Of a stretch of 64,000 nucleotides of DNA, positions 45,439-53,830 are shown in pieces (position 1 is the first letter of the stretch; the number at the start of each line of letters is the position of its first letter). The stretch is from Acetivibrio sp. MSJd-27 (GTDB lineage Bacteria > Bacillota > Clostridia > UMGS1840 > HGM11507), in NCBI RefSeq assembly GCF_018918095.1, contig NZ_JAHLPV010000007.1, positions 1 through 64,000 of the forward strand. Reading direction: 5' to 3'. The notes beneath the pieces were generated by a model. It was not told the DNA's origin and did no database searches. It worked only from the letters and a program-made list of their open reading frames with translations. The translations under genes were made by a program, and so were the position numbers.

Positions 45439-47286
45439 ATGATAAGCAATGATACGTTTTCAAAAATAAAAAACACGGTATTTCCGCTGCTTGGATTTAC
45501 TTACGACGGATATATCGAGACGATAGAACACGAGGGGATTTTTGTCAGCTTCGAGAACGGCAAGGCGGTGATCGGCGCGGCGGATAAGACGTCCGCCGCC
45601 CGCGGGCTGATGCTGATGGCGAAAAACATCTTTGAGGGAAAAAAGAGTTTCACGATTATGGAGAAGCCGTGCTTCTCCTCCTGCGGGATCATGCTGGATA
45701 TGTCCCGCGGCGGTGTGATGAAAGTGGAAGCTGTGAAAAAATATATCAGTTATATGGCGGCTCTGGGCATGAATTTTCTGATGCTCTACACAGAGGATGT
45801 CTATGAGCTGGAGGACTATCCATTCTTTGGATACCGCCGGGGGCGCTACACCGTTGAGGAGCTTATGGAAATTGACCGGTTTGCCGACAGCATGGGGGTG
45901 GAGGTTGTACCCTGTATTCAGACGCTGGGGCATCTGGAGAAATATTTCCGGTGGAGCGAGGCGGATCCCGTCAAGGATACCGACAGCGTTATCCTGTGCG
46001 GGGAGGAGAAGTCCTATGAACTGATTGACGCGATGATAAAAACCATGCGCAAAGCCTTCCGCAGCGGCCGCATCCACGTGGGAATGGATGAGACTTTCGG
46101 TGTCGGAATGGGCAATTATTTCAAAAAACACGGCGCTGCGGATAAATATGATATGATAAACAGGCATCTTGCCAGAGTGACGGAAATCTGCAAAAAATAC
46201 GATTTCAGGCCGATGATGTGGAGCGATATGTTTTTCCGTTTCGGTTCGGAAACCGATGAATACTATGATCGGAACAACAGTGTGCCGGAGGAAAAAATTG
46301 CTGAAATTCCGGATGTGGATTTGGTATACTACGATTATTATCATACCGATGAGGAGGATTACAGCGCACTTATCAAAGCCCATCAGAAGCTTGGGAAAAA
46401 GATTTTGTTCGGCGGTGGAATCTGGACTTGGTGCGGGCTTCTGCCCAACATCGAGTTCACCTTTCAATCCATGATCCCGGCGATGAAGCAGTGCTGTGAG
46501 AAGGGTATTACCGATGTATACGCTACCATGTGGGGAGACGACGGCACGGATACAAACCACTTTCTTGGACTTGCGGGGCTTCCGGTTTTCTCAGAATATT
46601 GCTACCACGGCAGGGATTGTTCTCTGGAGCACATCAAGGATATGGTAACCTTTGTAACCGGTTATGACTATGACGAGATGGCGGCTGTTTCGCAGTTTCA
46701 CTATCCCTTCACAAAGGATTGCACCTGGGAAGGACTGATTCATCCGAATTATATGGGCAAAAAGATATTCTATTCGGATCCGATGTACAATATGACCGGA
46801 AGGTCCGATTTGAGTGATATTCAAAAGCGGTATGAAGAGGCTTTGGAGGTTGTGCGGCAGCAGAAAAACCGCCATCCAATGCTGATGGAGTATGTGCAGA
46901 TGGTACTGCGGATCTCCATTGAAAAATGTGAGATTCTCACAAGGCTGCGCCCGGCATATGAAAACAAGGATATGGATTATCTGGAATACCTGTATGAGGA
47001 AAAACTTCAGAGTCTGACGGAGCACTATCATGAACTTTGGAGCCTGCACCGGAAAATATGGATGGATTTCTACAAGGCGTTTGGCTGGGAGACGATAAAT
47101 GCCCGCTACGGCACAATGATTTACAGGCTTTATGACATGAAGGTACGGCTGGGAGATTACCTGATAGGAAGAATCGATGAGATGGAAGAATTGAGCTATG
47201 ACTTTATCGAGACACCTCATCATGCCTTCCGCTGCGGCGGAATGGCATCCTTTAAGGATGTGAGCTTTACCGGGCTTACGATTTAG
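45439..47286 (+). CDS. GH20-family glycoside hydrolase (beta-N-acetylhexosaminidase-like)
   Basis: 615 residues, 9 bases after the SLH genes. The GH20 catalytic barrel follows a small alpha/beta domain: GIMLDMSRGGVM, LEDYPFFGYRRGRYT, PCIQTLGHLEK and the paired catalytic Asp217-Glu218 in HVGMDETFG. These enzymes remove terminal GlcNAc or GalNAc by substrate-assisted catalysis. There is no signal peptide or anchor, so it acts in the cytoplasm on imported glycans, unlike its secreted operon partners. No transporter gene is nearby. Its end overlaps the opposite-strand AraC gene by 11 bases. Confidence 0.82.
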   Translation: MISNDTFSKIKNTVFPLLGFTYDGYIETIEHEGIFVSFENGKAVIGAADKTSAARGLMLMAKNIFEGKKSFTIMEKPCFSSCGIMLDMSRGGVMKVEAVKKYISYMAALGMNFLMLYTEDVYELEDYPFFGYRRGRYTVEELMEIDRFADSMGVEVVPCIQTLGHLEKYFRWSEADPVKDTDSVILCGEEKSYELIDAMIKTMRKAFRSGRIHVGMDETFGVGMGNYFKKHGAADKYDMINRHLARVTEICKKYDFRPMMWSDMFFRFGSETDEYYDRNNSVPEEKIAEIPDVDLVYYDYYHTDEEDYSALIKAHQKLGKKILFGGGIWTWCGLLPNIEFTFQSMIPAMKQCCEKGITDVYATMWGDDGTDTNHFLGLAGLPVFSEYCYHGRDCSLEHIKDMVTFVTGYDYDEMAAVSQFHYPFTKDCTWEGLIHPNYMGKKIFYSDPMYNMTGRSDLSDIQKRYEEALEVVRQQKNRHPMLMEYVQMVLRISIEKCEILTRLRPAYENKDMDYLEYLYEEKLQSLTEHYHELWSLHRKIWMDFYKAFGWETINARYGTMIYRLYDMKVRLGDYLIGRIDEMEELSYDFIETPHHAFRCGGMASFKDVSFTGLTI

Positions 47287-48049
47287 CGTATTTTCCGGGG
47301 GTTACGCCGGTGAACTGCTTAAACTGGCGGATAAAGTGATAGGGATTGCGGTATCCTGCCATCTCGGCGATCTGCTCGACGGTATAACGGTTTTGCATTA
47401 ACAGGATTTTTGCGTGTTCGATACGAGTTATCTGCAAATCATGTTTTGGAGTTAAGCCGAAAATCTGTTTGTACAGCGAATAAAAACGGGAGGGGCTCAG
47501 ACTGATTTCCAGAGCCATTTTCTCTACGGTCCAGTCCTGCTCAAACGTCTGATGGATCCGGCTGCGCAGTTCCACAAAGCGCTGTCTGATATCGGGTTGA
47601 ACCGCCACCCTGTGCTCCGGCGGACAGAGAAAGCGGGCAAGATGGGCAAAAAGCTCTTCCGCTTTCAGGGCGCAAATGTCTTCAAAGAACGGTTTCCGGC
47701 TCAGCATTTCCAGCTCAATTTCCTGTATAAGACGGGTGATCCGTTCATCGTGGGCAGGATAATAGATCTGATTGAAGGATAGCTTATATTTTTTCATAAC
47801 GGCCCTGCAATCGCCTTCTGCGTGAAACCAATCATGCAGAAGGCGGTTTTCTTTTGTGCGGAACCGCTGTAAGGAATGGGCGTCATAAAAAATACAGGCG
47901 CCGGTTTCAACGGGATTCCAGCGCCCGTCCAGCCAAACCTCGGCCGGCGACAGAAAATGAAGAAAAATAGATTCCTCCCCGGTATCCGGCCGCTCTAAAT
48001 AGAAATGTTCTTTTTCAGGCCACAGGGATTTGACGCGAATGAATTTCAT
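47276..48049 (-). CDS. AraC-family transcriptional regulator
   Basis: 257 residues from ATG 48049 (MKFIRVKSLW), chosen because the frame upstream runs into the MITE and AAGGAGGA lies 7 bases before this ATG. N-terminal sensor about 1-90; two helix-turn-helices at about 155-255: EKMALEISLSPSRFYSLYKQ, GLTPKHDLQITRIEHAK, and EQIAEMAGYRNPYHFIRQFK followed by TGVTPGKYAK. It is divergent from the GH2 gene with a MITE and a type B repeat between, and convergent with GH20. It may act on GH2, GH20 or both. Confidence 0.88.
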   Translation of the reverse strand: MKFIRVKSLWPEKEHFYLERPDTGEESIFLHFLSPAEVWLDGRWNPVETGACIFYDAHSLQRFRTKENRLLHDWFHAEGDCRAVMKKYKLSFNQIYYPAHDERITRLIQEIELEMLSRKPFFEDICALKAEELFAHLARFLCPPEHRVAVQPDIRQRFVELRSRIHQTFEQDWTVEKMALEISLSPSRFYSLYKQIFGLTPKHDLQITRIEHAKILLMQNRYTVEQIAEMAGYRNPYHFIRQFKQFTGVTPGKYAKS

Positions 48050-48080
48050 GAAGGTTTCCTCCTTTTTTCGGAAATATATT

Positions 48081-48357
48081 TTAAGCATTAGGGAGTCGAA
48101 CACAATATGGTTTCCACAGGCAAATTTCCCGCAATCCTGCGTCAAAATGCTCGTCAATCCGTCAGGATGATCTGCGCTTTTTCCTTGTCTTACAAAAAAT
48201 TTGCTCTGTGGAAACTCTTCGACCCTGCATGCAGGAAAAATTTCGTTTTTTGGTGCGTAAGGGTGCAGCAAGGCTAACGCCTTGCAAGACCGACAATCCG
48301 AAAAGGCGAAAGTTTAACAAGTGCAGGGCATATAGGGTTCGACTCCCTAATGCTTAA
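48081..48357 (+). mobile_element. MITE-like element, copy 2 (TTAA target)
   Basis: 277 bp, nearly identical to 19763-20040 and in the same orientation. Inverted repeats GCATTAGGGAGTCGAAC and GTTCGACTCCCTAATGC, flanked by TTAA on both sides with different outer bases, so TTAA is the target duplication. One base shorter in a T-run. It separates the AraC gene from the GH2 gene and may have moved their promoters apart. Confidence 0.88.
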
Positions 48358-48374
48358 GAAACGGTATCATTTTA

Positions 48375-48480
48375 TTCAATAAGGGCAAAGCCCCATTCTT
48401 CCATTTTTTCAGTGGGAGATTGTACTCCCACTGAAAAAATGAAGAGGAACCCTTAGCCTGATAAGGCGGGGAACATCTTA
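48375..48480 (+). repeat. Hairpin repeat type B, copy 3
   Basis: Begins TTCAATAAGGGC 17 bases after the MITE. Its stem TTTTTTCAGTGGGAG/CTCCCACTGAAAAAA is the strongest in the family. Ends with GGCGGGGAACATCTT, as in the other copies. Confidence 0.65.
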
Positions 48481-48553
48481 ATTTCCTTATATTATCGTAT
48501 AAATAAGAGAAAAAGTCAATTATTTAAGATGATAAATCATTGAAATAACAGAT

Positions 48554-48567
48554 GGAAAGCGCTTATA
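48554..48567 (+). promoter_or_regulatory. Possible cre site before GH2
   Basis: GGAAAGCGCTTATA matches 11 of 14 bases of the palindromic CcpA site TGAAAGCGCTTTCA, 33 bases before the GH2 start. HPr with Ser46 is encoded in this window, so CcpA control is plausible. A LacI-type operator is another reading. Confidence 0.45.
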
Positions 48568-48599
48568 ATAAGAAAAAAACAGAAAAGGAAGTGCTGGAA

Positions 48600-50312
48600 A
48601 TGTCAATTCCACGACCGGAATATCCCCGCCCAATCCTGCAAAGAGATCAATGGCTCAATCTAAACGGAGAATGGGAGTTTGAAATCGACAACGGAAAAAA
48701 CGGGATCGAGAAAAAATTTTATGAAAGAACCCATTTGAAAGGACGGATTACCGTTCCGTTTTGTCCGGAAAGCAAGCTTTCCGGTATCGGAAATACTGAT
48801 TTTATGAACTGTGTGTGGTACCGAAGAAGCGTGTCTATTCCAGAAGAATGGAGCGGAAAACACGTTATTTTGCATTTTGGCGCGGTAGATTATTCTGCAA
48901 GAGTTTATGTCAATGGCAGTTTGGCAGGAGAACACAGGGGAGGTTATACTCCCTTTCGGTTTGATATTACCGAATGGCTGAAGGAGGGGGAAAACAGTAT
49001 TGCGGTCTGCGCGGAGGATGATATCCGAAGCCATAACCAGCCTGCGGGAAAGCAGTCTGCTGAATATCATTCCGCCGGATGTTTCTATACAAGAACGACG
49101 GGAATCTGGCAGACCGTCTGGATGGAATGTGTAGATGAATGCCATATCAAGCAGGTGAAAACGGTTCCCGACACGGAAAACGGTGCAGTGACTATCACGG
49201 TGATATTCCCGAAAGCAGAGCCGGAAGTGGTTGTCACGGCGTCTGCCTCCTTTGAAGGAAAGCCGATGGGAACGGCAAGCACAAAGGGTGTTTCCGGCTG
49301 TGTAACATTCTCCCTTTCCCTGAAGGAAAAGCACTTGTGGGATATCGGACAGGGGAATCTGTATGATTTGCAGCTTACGGTTGAGAAAGACGGGAAAATA
49401 CGCGATTCGGTGCAGAGCTATTTTGGACTGCGTTCGGTAGGGCTTGACAGAAAGGCGCTTCTGCTGAACGGAAGAAAAGTGTTCGGCAGATGGGTGTTAG
49501 ACCAGGGCTTTTATCCCGACGGCATTTATACCGCGCCGGATGATGAGAGCCTGAAAAAGGATATATTATACGCTATGGAGCTGGGCTTCAACGGCGCCCG
49601 CCTGCATGAAAAAATCTTTGAACCGCGGTTTCTTTACTGGGCGGATAAGCTGGGATATCTGGTCTGGGGTGAGCATGCAAACTGGGGGCTGGATATCACC
49701 GAAAAAGGGCAGGTATCCTATTTTCTTCCCGAATGGCTGGAAGCGGTGGAGCGGGACAGCAGCCATCCCTGTGTGATAGGCTGGTGCCCCTTCAATGAAA
49801 CCTGGGACTTTAACGGCAGATGTCAGGACGACCGGGTTTTGGAAATGGTGTACCGGGCGACCAAAGCGGTTGATCCCACGCGTCCGGTTATAGATACCAG
49901 CGGAAATTATCATGTGATGACCGATATTTTTGATGTGCACGATTACTGCCAGGATGGGGAAGAATTCCGCACGCATTATGAAACCAAATATTTTAATCCC
50001 TTTGAGGAGAGACAGACATACCGGGGAGAGCCCTATTTTGTCAGCGAATATGGAGGGATTCAATGGAGCGGCGAACAGAAAGGCGGATGGGGCTATGGGG
50101 AAGCGCCCGCGACGGAGGAGGAATTTATTAACCGTTACCGGGCTCTGACCGAAGCGCTTTTGAAAAACGAAAACATCATGGGCTTCTGCTATACCCAGCT
50201 CTATGACGTGGAGCAGGAACAGAACGGCTTGATGACCTATGAACGGAAATTTAAATTTGATCCGGACATCTTCCGGGAGATCAATACGCAAAAAGCAGCG
50301 ATGGAGGAGTAG
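48600..50312 (+). CDS. GH2-family glycoside hydrolase
   Basis: 570 residues from ATG 48600, 8 bases after AAAAGGAAG. GH2 layout: sugar-binding jelly-roll (about 15-180, LNLNGEWEFEID, VWYRRSVSIPEEW, GGYTPFRFDIT), Ig-like middle domain (about 185-290) and TIM barrel. Acid/base Glu400 is in WCPFNETWDF and the nucleophile Glu483 in FVSEYGG. This enzyme class includes beta-galactosidase, beta-glucuronidase and beta-mannosidase; the short form here is nearest in style to a small beta-galactosidase or glucuronidase, but the sugar is not fixed. No signal peptide, so it is cytoplasmic. Confidence 0.87.
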   Translation: MSIPRPEYPRPILQRDQWLNLNGEWEFEIDNGKNGIEKKFYERTHLKGRITVPFCPESKLSGIGNTDFMNCVWYRRSVSIPEEWSGKHVILHFGAVDYSARVYVNGSLAGEHRGGYTPFRFDITEWLKEGENSIAVCAEDDIRSHNQPAGKQSAEYHSAGCFYTRTTGIWQTVWMECVDECHIKQVKTVPDTENGAVTITVIFPKAEPEVVVTASASFEGKPMGTASTKGVSGCVTFSLSLKEKHLWDIGQGNLYDLQLTVEKDGKIRDSVQSYFGLRSVGLDRKALLLNGRKVFGRWVLDQGFYPDGIYTAPDDESLKKDILYAMELGFNGARLHEKIFEPRFLYWADKLGYLVWGEHANWGLDITEKGQVSYFLPEWLEAVERDSSHPCVIGWCPFNETWDFNGRCQDDRVLEMVYRATKAVDPTRPVIDTSGNYHVMTDIFDVHDYCQDGEEFRTHYETKYFNPFEERQTYRGEPYFVSEYGGIQWSGEQKGGWGYGEAPATEEEFINRYRALTEALLKNENIMGFCYTQLYDVEQEQNGLMTYERKFKFDPDIFREINTQKAAMEE

Positions 50313-50555
50313 CTGCCAAAACCGCTTTTTTCGGTATAAACTTGTGGCTGGATTCTTCCCTGTGCAAGGTTGAAGCACTTGCATTGCGCACAGAACAAGC
50401 CGATCCGTGTTTTTGCCGCATCTTGGACTGGTGCAGTGAAGTTATGAAATCGAACGGACGGTTTCGGAGATTTCGTAATTTTCGAAAAAAGAATTCCGTT
50501 TTTTTGTTTGATTGATACAATTTTTCGATTATTTTTGTGAATTGAAATATGGGTA
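50313..50555. other. Non-coding stretch after GH2
   Basis: No gene. ACCG-CTTTTTT-CGGT lies just after the stop. Two alternative stems compete at 50360-50393: CTGTGC/GCACAG and TGCAAG/CTTGCA. The last part is A/T-rich and leads into the peptide promoter. Confidence 0.4.
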
Positions 50556-50584
50556 TTGACAAATGGAAAGTTTTTGATTATAAT
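50556..50584 (+). promoter_or_regulatory. Perfect consensus promoter of the peptide gene
   Basis: TTGACA, 17-bp spacer, TATAAT. Expected start near 50591, 60 bases before the peptide. Confidence 0.9.
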
Positions 50585-50651
50585 ATGAGTAACGAACTGG
50601 AACGGGAGAACTTTGGATGACATTATAAAAAGGTAAAGGAGGGCGGTTGTA

Positions 50652-50816
50652 ATGAAAAAATACGTTAAGCCTGAGTTGGAAATGAAAAAATTCGTTTCCA
50701 ATGAGACAATTGCAGCAGGAACCTTAAATGAATTTTTGGCGGAAAATGGGATCGATTCTGATGTTGGAATTACTACATATCAATCCAATTCCCAGGGCGG
50801 TTTTGATGTTGTTTAA
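50652..50816 (+). CDS. 54-residue orphan peptide, possible RiPP-like or signalling precursor
   Basis: 54 residues beginning MKKYVKPELEMKKFVSNETI and ending NSQGGFDVV. AAAGGAGGG lies 8 bases upstream, and the gene has a perfect promoter and its own terminator, so it should be well expressed alone. The start KKYxKPELEMKKF with Thr at residue 19 resembles the YxxPxL...T leader of lasso-type peptides, and a Gly-Gly (49-50) near the end resembles a protease cleavage site. But no modification, protease or export gene is nearby, and the rest (acidic, Asn/Ser-rich, no Cys) does not match a known core. Similar short KKYxxP proteins occur in gut Clostridia without known function, to my recollection. 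No function is claimed. Confidence 0.7.
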   Translation: MKKYVKPELEMKKFVSNETIAAGTLNEFLAENGIDSDVGITTYQSNSQGGFDVV

Positions 50817-50845
50817 TTGATTTGAATTTTTATATTGTTTTTGAA

Positions 50846-50873
50846 AGCTTCGGAAACATCCGGGGCTTTTTTT
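50846..50873 (+). terminator. Terminator of the peptide gene
   Basis: AGCTTCGG pairs with CCGGGGCT (two G-T pairs), AAACAT loop, seven T after. Confidence 0.85.
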
Positions 50874-50903
50874 GTATCATTTTCACAGAAATCAAAATCG
50901 GCA

Positions 50904-50932
50904 TTGACAAGAAAAGAAAAAAAGGATATAAT
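50904..50932 (+). promoter_or_regulatory. Perfect consensus promoter of the his genes
   Basis: TTGACA, 17-bp spacer, TATAAT, about 50 bases before hisZ. Confidence 0.88.
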
Positions 50933-50951
50933 GAGTTTAATAATTTAGAAC

Positions 50952-50965
50952 TTTAGCATGCTAAA
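50952..50965. promoter_or_regulatory. 14-bp palindromic operator candidate of the his genes
   Basis: TTTAGCATGCTAAA is a perfect palindrome placed about +12 to +26 from the expected start. This is a good position for a repressor. A TrpR-type histidine regulator (HisR/YerC) is one candidate in Firmicutes, by analogy; none is encoded here. Confidence 0.55.
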
Positions 50966-50984
50966 TCAGAAAGGTGCGTTTGCC

Positions 50985-52250
50985 ATGAGAAAATTATCCA
51001 TCCACACGCCGGAAGGGGTTCAGGATACTCTTTTTGAGGAATGCCATCACAAACGGCTGGTGGAAAGCGATGTCATGAATGTATTTGAGGGATGCGGTTA
51101 TTTTGAGGTGGAGACGCCTTCCTATGAATATTATGATGTGTTTGACGGTCTTGACGGGATCGAAGCGGAAAAATGCTTTCGCTTTTTTGACCGTCAGGGA
51201 CGTATTTTGACCCTTCGCCCGGATTTGACGACACCCATTTCCAGAATCATGGCGACCAAGCTGGAAAATGACGGCTTTCCCATGCGGATTTCCTATTTGG
51301 GCAACGCGTTCCGCTATGAGGATGTGGAGAAGGGCGGCCGCCAGCGGGAGTTTACCCAGTCCGGCATTGAACTTTTAAACGATCCCTCCTCCGAAGCGGA
51401 TGCGGAAATTATCATTACCACCATCAAAGCTTTGCTGGCGGCAGGTCTGGAAGAGTTCAAGATAGAGATTGGACAGGTGATGTTTTTTCGGGGTTTGATG
51501 GAGGAAGCAAAGATCGAAAAGAATTTGATGGCTCAGATTGTGGACTGTATCAATATGAAAGACGGCTTTGGGTTGAACGCGCTTTTGGAATCCATCCCCC
51601 TAAGTGCTGAGAAAAAAGAGATCCTCAATCAGATCACGTTGGCGTCCGGCGGTGCGGAGCTGTTGGATCAGCTGGCGGAATATCCCTTAAACGCCACCAG
51701 CAGAGGCGCGCTTTCCAATCTGAAAGAGGTTTACGGTATTATTGAGGAATATGGCTTTGAAAAATATGTTTCCATTGATCTGGGAATGATACAGAGTTTA
51801 AAGTACTATACTGGGATTACCTTTAAAGGATTCACCTATGGCGTTGGATTCCCCATCTGCGGCGGCGGAAGATATGATAAGCTGTCAAAGAAATTCGGGG
51901 CGGAAATCAGCGCCACCGGCGCTGCGATTTCCATCAGCCGTTTGGCGTCATCCCTATATTATCAGAAAAAGGATTATGAGAAGGTCAGAGAGGACGTGCT
52001 GATCGCATACGCTGAGAATAAACGGAAGGAAGCCATTTTTCTGGCGGACACACTGCGGCATGACGGCTATTGCGTGGTTATGAAAAAAGCAGATGCGCCG
52101 GATAGGGAATACATTGCAAAAAGAGAAATTCCCTCCGCCATCTTCCTGCTGGAGGACGGCAGAGTTGAGCTGTTCGACGGCACAGAGTCGGAATTTACCA
52201 CGTATGAAGAACTGATAAAAGAGGAGGATATCCATCCATGCGATATATAA
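50985..52250 (+). CDS. hisZ: ATP phosphoribosyltransferase regulatory subunit HisZ
   Basis: 421 residues from ATG 50985, 7 bases after GAAAGGTG (ATG 50958 is less likely). Paralogue of histidyl-tRNA synthetase without tRNA charging; it activates the short HisG. HisRS-like motif 2 is [12 protein letters not shown] followed by [14 protein letters not shown], and the active-site strand [26 protein letters not shown] is near the C-terminus. No anticodon-binding domain of normal kind beyond a short C-terminal part. Overlaps hisG by 13 bases, which fits the HisZ-HisG complex. Confidence 0.92.
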   Translation: MRKLSIHTPEGVQDTLFEECHHKRLVESDVMNVFEGCGYFEVETPSYEYYDVFDGLDGIEAEKCFRFFDRQGRILTLRPDLTTPISRIMATKLENDGFPMRISYLGNAFRYEDVEKGGRQREFTQSGIELLNDPSSEADAEIIITTIKALLAAGLEEFKIEIGQVMFFRGLMEEAKIEKNLMAQIVDCINMKDGFGLNALLESIPLSAEKKEILNQITLASGGAELLDQLAEYPLNATSRGALSNLKEVYGIIEEYGFEKYVSIDLGMIQSLKYYTGITFKGFTYGVGFPICGGGRYDKLSKKFGAEISATGAAISISRLASSLYYQKKDYEKVREDVLIAYAENKRKEAIFLADTLRHDGYCVVMKKADAPDREYIAKREIPSAIFLLEDGRVELFDGTESEFTTYEELIKEEDIHPCDI

Positions 52251-52876
52251 CGGTTGCGCTTGCAAAAGGACGGCTTTCCAAACTGGCGATTGACATTTTC
52301 ATCAAAGCGGGGTTACAATGTGAAGAGATGACCAAAGAAACCCGGAAATTAATTTTTACCGATGAGGTAAACAAGTTCAAATTTATTTTGGTAAAGGCCT
52401 CCGACGTGCCGACCTATGTGGATTACGGGGCGGCGGATATTGGTATTGTGGGAAAGGATACGCTGCTGGAGGAAGGCAGAAATCTTTATGAGCTTCTGAC
52501 ACTGAGTTTTGGAAACTGCAAGATGTGCGTCTGCGGCTTGCCGCAGATGAAGGGCAGGCTGGAGCACATCAATAATATCCGGGTTGCCACCAAATATCCG
52601 AAAATTGCAAAGGAATACTTTGAAATGCAGAAGGGGCAGACCATTGAGATCATCAAGCTGCACGGCTCCATCGAACTGGCTCCGCTGGTCGGACTGTCTG
52701 AGGTGATTGTGGATATTGTGGAGAGCGGACAAACATTGAAAGAAAACGGCCTGACGGTTCTGGAAGAAATCTGTGACATCAGCGCCCGTTTTGTGGTGAA
52801 CCGGGTCAGCATGAAGATGGAGCGGCAACGGATTGAGACGCTGATGGAAAAAGTGAAGGAGATATACGGAGCATAG
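52238..52876 (+). CDS. hisG: ATP phosphoribosyltransferase, short form
   Basis: 212 residues. First step of histidine synthesis: joins ATP and PRPP. It has the two-lobed periplasmic-binding-like fold: [43 protein letters not shown] and [20 protein letters not shown] with [11 protein letters not shown]. The C-terminal regulatory ACT-like domain of long HisG is missing, so it depends on HisZ. A 334-bp REP-filled gap separates it from the rest of the his genes. Confidence 0.95.
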   Translation: MRYITVALAKGRLSKLAIDIFIKAGLQCEEMTKETRKLIFTDEVNKFKFILVKASDVPTYVDYGAADIGIVGKDTLLEEGRNLYELLTLSFGNCKMCVCGLPQMKGRLEHINNIRVATKYPKIAKEYFEMQKGQTIEIIKLHGSIELAPLVGLSEVIVDIVESGQTLKENGLTVLEEICDISARFVVNRVSMKMERQRIETLMEKVKEIYGA

Positions 52877-52884
52877 AAAGAGCG

Positions 52885-53150
52885 CACTGTACGATGTACG
52901 AAAAGATGGGCGAACGTAGGAAAACCCCTACAGGGAATGGAATGGTGCGGTCGGCTGATATCGCCCCTACGGCGGGAGGGGATGGAACCCCTCCCCTACA
53001 AGGGAATACCAGAAAATGCAGCGTAGGGGACGATTCTATATTGTCCCGAAAGAAACATCCCGTAGGGCAGGGGCTTGCTCGTGCCGCAAGGGGCGCAGAG
53101 AACAAAGAGCATAGAACAATGCGCTTTGCACGCTGTTCTATGCACTGAAA
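52885..53150. repeat. REP-like cluster in the his operon gap
   Basis: Repeated CCCCTAC/GTAGGGG feet with palindromes: GGAGGGG-ATGGAA-CCCCTCC (52976-52995), GTAGGGGACGATTC with ATTGTCCC (53021-53045) and several shorter ones. The same GTAGGGG-ACGAT foot is in the REPs beside the RAYT at 23754-23884. No protein gene is credible here. Confidence 0.65.
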
Positions 53151-53210
53151 TGCGGGCGAACGCAGAAGTGCCTGCAAAGGCAAAGAAGAAAGGATTAAGG
53201 AGGCTGTCAG

Positions 53211-53810
53211 ATGATTTCGATCATTGACTATGGTGCGGGAAATTTAAACAGCGTGGAGAAAGCGGTGCGTTTTTTGGGATTTGAGTGCACGGTAACCGGA
53301 GACAGGGATGAAATTTTAAGCAGTGACAAACTCATTCTGCCTGGCGTGGGCGCTTTTGAGGACGCTATGAAGCACCTGCAGGATACCGGACTTCACAGGG
53401 CGGTTTATGACGCTGTGGAGAAAAAGATTCCCATTCTAGGTATTTGCCTTGGCATGCAGCTGTTCTATGAGCAGAGTGAGGAAGGAAACGGACCGCTTGG
53501 GCTTGGTATCTTAAAGGGGAAAATCAAGCGCTTCCCTGATACACTGGATCTAAAAATTCCGCAGATGGGCTGGAATAATCTAAAGATACAGAAAAAGTGC
53601 AGGCTGTTTGACGGCCTGGAGAATCCGTATGTCTATTTCGTGCACTCCTATTATCTGGAGGCGGAGAACCGCAATGAAGTCGCGGCAACCTGTGAATACG
53701 GCATTTCCTTTGACGCGGCGGTGGAAACGGGGAGCATCTTCCTCACCCAGTTTCATCCGGAGAAGAGCGGGGAAACCGGGTTAAAGATACTGAAAAATTT
53801 CATGGAATAA
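53211..53810 (+). CDS. hisH: Imidazole glycerol phosphate synthase, glutaminase subunit HisH
   Basis: 199 residues, AAGGAGG 8 bases before ATG. Class I glutamine amidotransferase that feeds ammonia to HisF. The nucleophile Cys is in LGICLGMQLFYE, the oxyanion region PGVGAFED, and the His-Glu pair in TQFHPEKSGETG. IIDYGAGNLNSVEKA at the start is typical. Confidence 0.95.
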   Translation: MISIIDYGAGNLNSVEKAVRFLGFECTVTGDRDEILSSDKLILPGVGAFEDAMKHLQDTGLHRAVYDAVEKKIPILGICLGMQLFYEQSEEGNGPLGLGILKGKIKRFPDTLDLKIPQMGWNNLKIQKKCRLFDGLENPYVYFVHSYYLEAENRNEVAATCEYGISFDAAVETGSIFLTQFHPEKSGETGLKILKNFME

Positions 53811-53830
53811 AACATACGAAGGAGAAAACA

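Noticed and set aside
45460-46560. 366-codon open frame opposite GH20
   Set aside because: The plus-strand GH20 motifs are clear; the reverse reading is His-rich shadow coding with no domain or ribosome site.
48050-48271. N-terminal extension of the AraC gene into the MITE
   Set aside because: The added residues are MITE sequence; ATG 48049 has its own ribosome site and family-like start.
50652-50816. Firm call as a lasso peptide precursor
   Set aside because: The Gly of the leader motif is Lys, the core would be 34 residues, and no lasso enzymes adjoin; kept only as resemblance.
52894-53148. 84-codon open frame in the his gap
   Set aside because: Composed of REP-like palindromes, no ribosome site, no domain.
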